Positions 60,744 to 64,000 of a DNA stretch of 64,000 bases are shown one piece after another. A program made the position numbers and the translations under genes. The stretch is from assembly GCA_963677215.1 (NCBI GenBank), contig OY781919.1, positions 682,001 to 746,000 on the forward strand. The letters are read 5' to 3'. This DNA comes from G963676795 sp963677215 (GTDB taxonomy: Bacteria > Desulfobacterota > Desulfuromonadia > Desulfuromonadales > Geopsychrobacteraceae). The notes beneath the pieces were generated by a model that was not told where the DNA came from, ran no database searches, and worked only from the letters and a program-made list of their open reading frames with translations. Position 1 is the stretch's first letter, and each line of letters opens with the position of its first letter.

Positions 60744-62906
60744 ATGAAAAACAGCCTCTCCCTTCGTTACCGTATACTGCTTCCGATTATTGGGCTGATC
60801 ATCATCGGCATGTTCATTTCAGGCTTTCTGTCGAACAGGGCGACAAGCCAGATGGTTCACGAGAATATCAATTCTCAAGTGGAAAGCATTGTCCAATCCC
60901 TCGAAACTCAGATGAACTCCTGGATCTCCGACCTTCAGGCCGACCTGGTCTCCCAGGGCCAACTCGGGATCATTCGAGACCTGGTTACCAAGGACACAGT
61001 GACTGACGCCGATGTTCAGGCTGCCTGTGAACACATGAAACAATTTATCGGCAACTATGAGGGTTACGAGGGAATGGCGCTGCTCAATGCCGAGGGTATC
61101 GTCGTCGCCCACCCGAACCCTGCAGCTGTCGGTACCGACCTCAAAGCTCGCGATTTCGTCCAGCTGGCCATGCATGGCAAAGCCAATATCAGCGATGTCG
61201 TGGTCAGCCCAGTTTCAGGACAGCAGGTCTTTGTCATTGCGGTACCGATCGAAGATGGCAGCAGGGTTACTGGTGTGCTTTTTTCAGCTATCGAACTTAA
61301 AAAGTTTTCCGATAAATTTATCACCCCGGTTAAAATTGGCTCCGAAGGCTATGCCTACATGAGCAATGCCTCCGGCATACTCCTTGCTCATCCCAAGGCC
61401 CCTGAGCAGGTCATGAAGGCCGACATGAGCAAATTTGACTGGGGCAGAAAGCTTCTGGCCCAGAAAAACGGACTGATGATCTATACGAACGATGGTCTGG
61501 AAAAACTCGTCGCCTTCCGCACCGAACCGGTAACCGGCTGGATCCTGGCGGCGGGTGCAACAACCAACGATATTTTTGGTAAATCAAACAGACTGACGCG
61601 GAATAATGCCATTGTTAACAGTATCACTGTGCTGGTCCTTATCGTTGTCATCTTTCTGCTGATCAGACCGATCACTGCCGCATTGAACAAAGGGGTCGCC
61701 TTTGCCCAGCAGATTCAGGGTGGAGACCTCTCTAAGCGCCTGCACATGGCCCGTGGCGATGAAATCGGCCAATTGGCTGGCGCCCTTGACAATATGGCCG
61801 ACAGCCTCCAGCAGCGTGCCGAGCTGGCCGAGGGAATTGCCGAAGGAGATCTGACTCAGGAGGTCGTCCTGGCCTCCGAACGGGATGTTTTGGGCCGCGC
61901 CCTGCGCACCATGACCGAAAAACTCAACGATATCTTAGGTCAGATCAGCATGGCCGGCGAACAGATCGACTCCGGCTCCAGCCAGGTCTCCGATTCGGCC
62001 CAGGATCTCTCGCAAGGCTCGACCCAGCAGGCCTCAGCCATCGAAGAGATCGGTGCCTCCTTAAGCGAGCTGGCCGGTCAGACCCAGGTCAACGCCGAGA
62101 ATGCGGCGACCGCCAACCAGCTGGCCGCTACGGCACGTAACGCCGCAGGCGATGGCAGCAAGCAGATGCAGCAGATGGTCGTCGCCATGCAGGAGATCAA
62201 CGAGTCGGGTCAGAACATCAGCAAGATCATCAAGACCATCGACGAGATCGCCTTCCAGACCAACCTGCTCGCCCTCAACGCCGCGGTTGAAGCGGCAAGA
62301 GCAGGCCAGCATGGCAAGGGCTTCGCCGTGGTCGCCGAAGAGGTCCGCAACCTGGCGGCCCGCAGCGCCAAGGCCGCCCAGGAGACGGCCGCGCTGATCG
62401 AAGGGAGTGTCCAGAAGGGAGAAAACGGTACTGAGATCGCCAACCGCACCGCCAAGGCCCTGGAGGAGATCGTCAGCGGCATCGGCAAGACCAGCGATCT
62501 GGTCGCCGAGATCGCCGCCTCATCCAAGGATCAGGCCGAAGGGCTGTCCCAGGTCAACGACGGACTAACCCAGGTTGATCAGGTGGTCCAGCGCAACACC
62601 GCCGGTGCCGAAGAGAGCGCCTCGGCCGCTGAAGAACTGTCAAGCCAGTCGGCCTACCTGCGCCAGCTGATCGCCCAGTTCCGCCTCAAGGGGATGCAGA
62701 GCAACAGAGCTATCCCTGCTCCGGCAGCAAAGCCTGCGGCCAAACCGGCCGCCAAGCAAGCCGCTCTGTCAGCCCCCAAGAAACCTGCTCCGGCCAAGCC
62801 GGCTGCGAAACCCGGTCCGCCGGCCAGCACTGCCGACTGGGGACAATCGCCCAGCGGCAACAAACCGGTCATCGCCCTTGATGACGATGAGTTCGGCAAA
62901 TATTGA
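60744..62906 (+). CDS. Methyl-accepting chemotaxis protein with dCache-type sensor (receptor 3)
   Basis: 720 residues, with AAGGAGC upstream. TM1 about 8-30; dCache-like sensor about 35-280 (RDFVQLAMHGKANISDVVVS, then EGYAYMSNASGILLAHP); TM2 about 290-310; HAMP units; signalling domain identical in protein to receptors 1 and 2 over about 268 residues. The linker and tail are nearly the same as in receptor 2. The first half of the sensor differs most, where Cache domains bind ligand, so the array probably widens the ligand range while keeping one signalling output. Confidence 0.95.
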   Translation: MKNSLSLRYRILLPIIGLIIIGMFISGFLSNRATSQMVHENINSQVESIVQSLETQMNSWISDLQADLVSQGQLGIIRDLVTKDTVTDADVQAACEHMKQFIGNYEGYEGMALLNAEGIVVAHPNPAAVGTDLKARDFVQLAMHGKANISDVVVSPVSGQQVFVIAVPIEDGSRVTGVLFSAIELKKFSDKFITPVKIGSEGYAYMSNASGILLAHPKAPEQVMKADMSKFDWGRKLLAQKNGLMIYTNDGLEKLVAFRTEPVTGWILAAGATTNDIFGKSNRLTRNNAIVNSITVLVLIVVIFLLIRPITAALNKGVAFAQQIQGGDLSKRLHMARGDEIGQLAGALDNMADSLQQRAELAEGIAEGDLTQEVVLASERDVLGRALRTMTEKLNDILGQISMAGEQIDSGSSQVSDSAQDLSQGSTQQASAIEEIGASLSELAGQTQVNAENAATANQLAATARNAAGDGSKQMQQMVVAMQEINESGQNISKIIKTIDEIAFQTNLLALNAAVEAARAGQHGKGFAVVAEEVRNLAARSAKAAQETAALIEGSVQKGENGTEIANRTAKALEEIVSGIGKTSDLVAEIAASSKDQAEGLSQVNDGLTQVDQVVQRNTAGAEESASAAEELSSQSAYLRQLIAQFRLKGMQSNRAIPAPAAKPAAKPAAKQAALSAPKKPAPAKPAAKPGPPASTADWGQSPSGNKPVIALDDDEFGKY
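61884..62689 (+). repeat. 806-bp near-identical receptor segment, copy 3
   Basis: Third copy of the segment; see 56818-57623. Differences such as GATTCG for GACTCG and TCCTTAAGC for TCATTGAGC are all silent. Confidence 0.95.
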
Positions 62907-62931
62907 TAACTGAATTTTTTCTCAGGAAAGT

Positions 62932-62961
62932 CAAAGGGCAACCGATAATGGTTGCCCTTTG
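62932..62961 (+). terminator. Terminator after receptor 3
   Basis: CAAAGGGCAACC (62932-62943) pairs perfectly with GGTTGCCCTTTG (62950-62961) around GATAAT. The tail is weak (TCCGTT). Confidence 0.7.
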
Positions 62962-63253
62962 TCCGTTAGAAAAGCAGGCAAAAGTACACTTCAATGCTCG
63001 CCTGAACCCTCATCCCTCCGTAGGTATCTTTTTGGGTTCACCTACAATACAGCGGTTGGAGTCGAGTCACACCATCCAAAACCCCTGTGCATTTCGTTAC
63101 AGCAGTAACTTTGTGATCTTTTCGAAAAGCTCAACAAAATCAGCATTTTTTATCATATGTGGAAAATCCGTGTGACGCTGGTTACACCCCTTACCGTTCG
63201 CCTTCCTTCTTCATATTTAAATAATATCAATAGGTTAATCCCAATAAATTAGT

Positions 63254-63268
63254 TGGCACCAATACTGC
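63254..63268 (+). promoter_or_regulatory. Candidate sigma-54 promoter before receptor 4
   Basis: TGGCACCAATACTGC carries GG-N10-GC: exact TGGCAC at -24 and CTGCT for TTGCW at -12. It is about 150 bp before the ATG. It lies in the 512-bp gap 62907-63418, which holds no convincing gene. Confidence 0.6.
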
Positions 63269-63348
63269 TTAACAAAACGGATGGAGCTACAAATGTCTCC
63301 CCACCTTTGTTTAATGATGAGAACCGTTCCATGTCGGACAATCCGACC

Positions 63349-63365
63349 GCTTAAAATGTTATTGC
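63349..63365 (+). promoter_or_regulatory. Partial shared box before receptor 4
   Basis: GCTTAAAATGTTATTGC resembles the CTTTAAATGTAATTGC box before receptors 2 and 3, but is nearer the start (54 nt). Confidence 0.35.
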
Positions 63366-63418
63366 GGGGAAACCTTTAACCTTTTATTCCTGAAGTATTA
63401 CCGGAAGGAGCTGCTAGC

Positions 63419-64000
63419 ATGAAAAAATCTCTGTCCCTGCGTTTCCGTATCCTGCTGCCAATCATCGCCGTTATCATCATTATCGTCCTGGCATCAGGAA
63501 TCTACATCGCCCAAACAACCTCAGGGATATTTCATCAAAACATAACCGAGCGTCTGACCCATGAGACATCTTCCCTGATGACCCAGCTCGACATCTGGGT
63601 TAAGGACCTTCAGTCTGACCTGATAGCCCAAAGCGAACTGGAACGGTTTCAATCTCTTGCCGCAACAGAAACTCCAAGTGAAGAGGTTCAGTTAGCAACA
63701 GCCGCCTACATGAAGCAATTCATCAGTCATTACGATGTTTACGCATCGCTCGGCCTGATTAACAAAGATGGTATTGTAATTGCCCATTCCAATGCCAAAT
63801 CGATCGACATGAACCTCGCCACAAGAGAGTATTACCAGTTAGCGATGCAGGGGCAGTCAAACATCAGCAATGTCCTGAAGAGCAAAGTCTCGGGCCGCCC
63901 GGTCTTCAACATCGCTCAACCGATTCGCCATGACAATAAGGTTGTCGGGGTCCTGTATTCTTCGATTGAATTGTCAAAGGTATCCGATGAACTTATCTCC
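63419..64000 (+). CDS. Methyl-accepting chemotaxis protein, N-terminal part (receptor 4, cut by window end)
   Basis: 194 codons are open to the window edge, from ATG 63419 with GGAAGGAG upstream. TM1 is about 8-31 (LSLRFRILLPIIAVIIII), followed by the start of a dCache-like sensor: MKQFISHYDVYASLGLINKDGIVIAHS, split around residues 99-125, then TREYYQLAMQGQSNISNVL and VSGRPVFNIAQPI. The N-terminus is clearly homologous to receptors 2 and 3 but more divergent. HAMP and signalling parts lie outside the window. The promoter seems different (sigma-54 type). Confidence 0.9.
   Translation, partial: MKKSLSLRFRILLPIIAVIIIIVLASGIYIAQTTSGIFHQNITERLTHETSSLMTQLDIWVKDLQSDLIAQSELERFQSLAATETPSEEVQLATAAYMKQFISHYDVYASLGLINKDGIVIAHSNAKSIDMNLATREYYQLAMQGQSNISNVLKSKVSGRPVFNIAQPIRHDNKVVGVLYSSIELSKVSDELIS

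Noticed and set aside
62903..63175. 90-codon open frame after receptor 3
   Set aside because: It begins at the receptor stop, contains the terminator, has no ribosome site and does not look like a protein.

Overview
The window looks like chromosome from a Gram-negative, strictly or mainly anaerobic deltaproteobacterium of the Desulfuromonas/Geobacter type (class Desulfuromonadia). This is inference. It rests on menaquinone synthesis by the futalosine route (mqnP-mqnE-mqnC), a UGA-encoded selenoprotein with a rhodanese, many sigma-54 and two-component regulators, a REC-PATAN-roadblock protein, a DctPQM TRAP transporter, and a tandem array of dCache chemoreceptors. I see no tRNA, rRNA, IS element, CRISPR array or phage gene.

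Layout. 1-6100: wrbA, a LysR regulator, a small exported peptidoglycan-binding-domain protein, a large Old Yellow Enzyme-type flavin/Fe-S reductase and an IclR regulator. 6100-11700: a leftward set of YkgJ-type protein, D-2-hydroxyacid dehydrogenase and GGDEF cyclase with overlapping genes, then a U32 protein and a DsbC-like disulfide protein. 12000-18700: a DUF2892 protein, the TRAP operon, two EamA permeases, a DUF486 protein and a PhzF protein. 18800-24900: glgC, a VOC protein, folK, a YHS-like protein, transaldolase, sucCD and a HAD phosphatase.

24900-33100 is a signalling block. A leftward kinase and sigma-54 response regulator precede a REC-PATAN-roadblock gene. That gene has a near-consensus sigma-54 promoter and, about 80-125 bp further upstream, two copies of a 12-bp palindrome spaced 33 bp apart, which is the expected layout for the adjacent regulator. 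A second sigma-54 regulator and a HisKA_2 kinase/REC pair follow. 33100-37400 carries a DUF302 protein, the selenoprotein/rhodanese pair, RadC and a ferritin-like protein. 37500-41500 carries a JAMM-domain/DinG helicase fusion and an endonuclease III-family glycosylase. 41500-55400 is mostly housekeeping: an ElyC-like protein, ileS-lspA, a leftward mqnP-mqnE-mqnC-hisC-mutY-rnd run, a YqaA protein, an MFS permease, MgtC and methylglyoxal synthase.

55600-64000 holds four consecutive chemoreceptor genes, the last cut by the window edge. The first three share an 806-bp segment that is almost identical in DNA and identical in protein, while their sensor halves differ. This points to gene conversion or very recent duplication of the signalling half. 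All three complete receptors end in the same acidic tail.

The best leads are the Sec-containing GrdB-family protein next to a periplasmic rhodanese, the sigma-54 circuit with an in-frame internal start for the roadblock domain, the JAMM-DinG fusion beside radC, and the chemoreceptor array with its distinct upstream elements.
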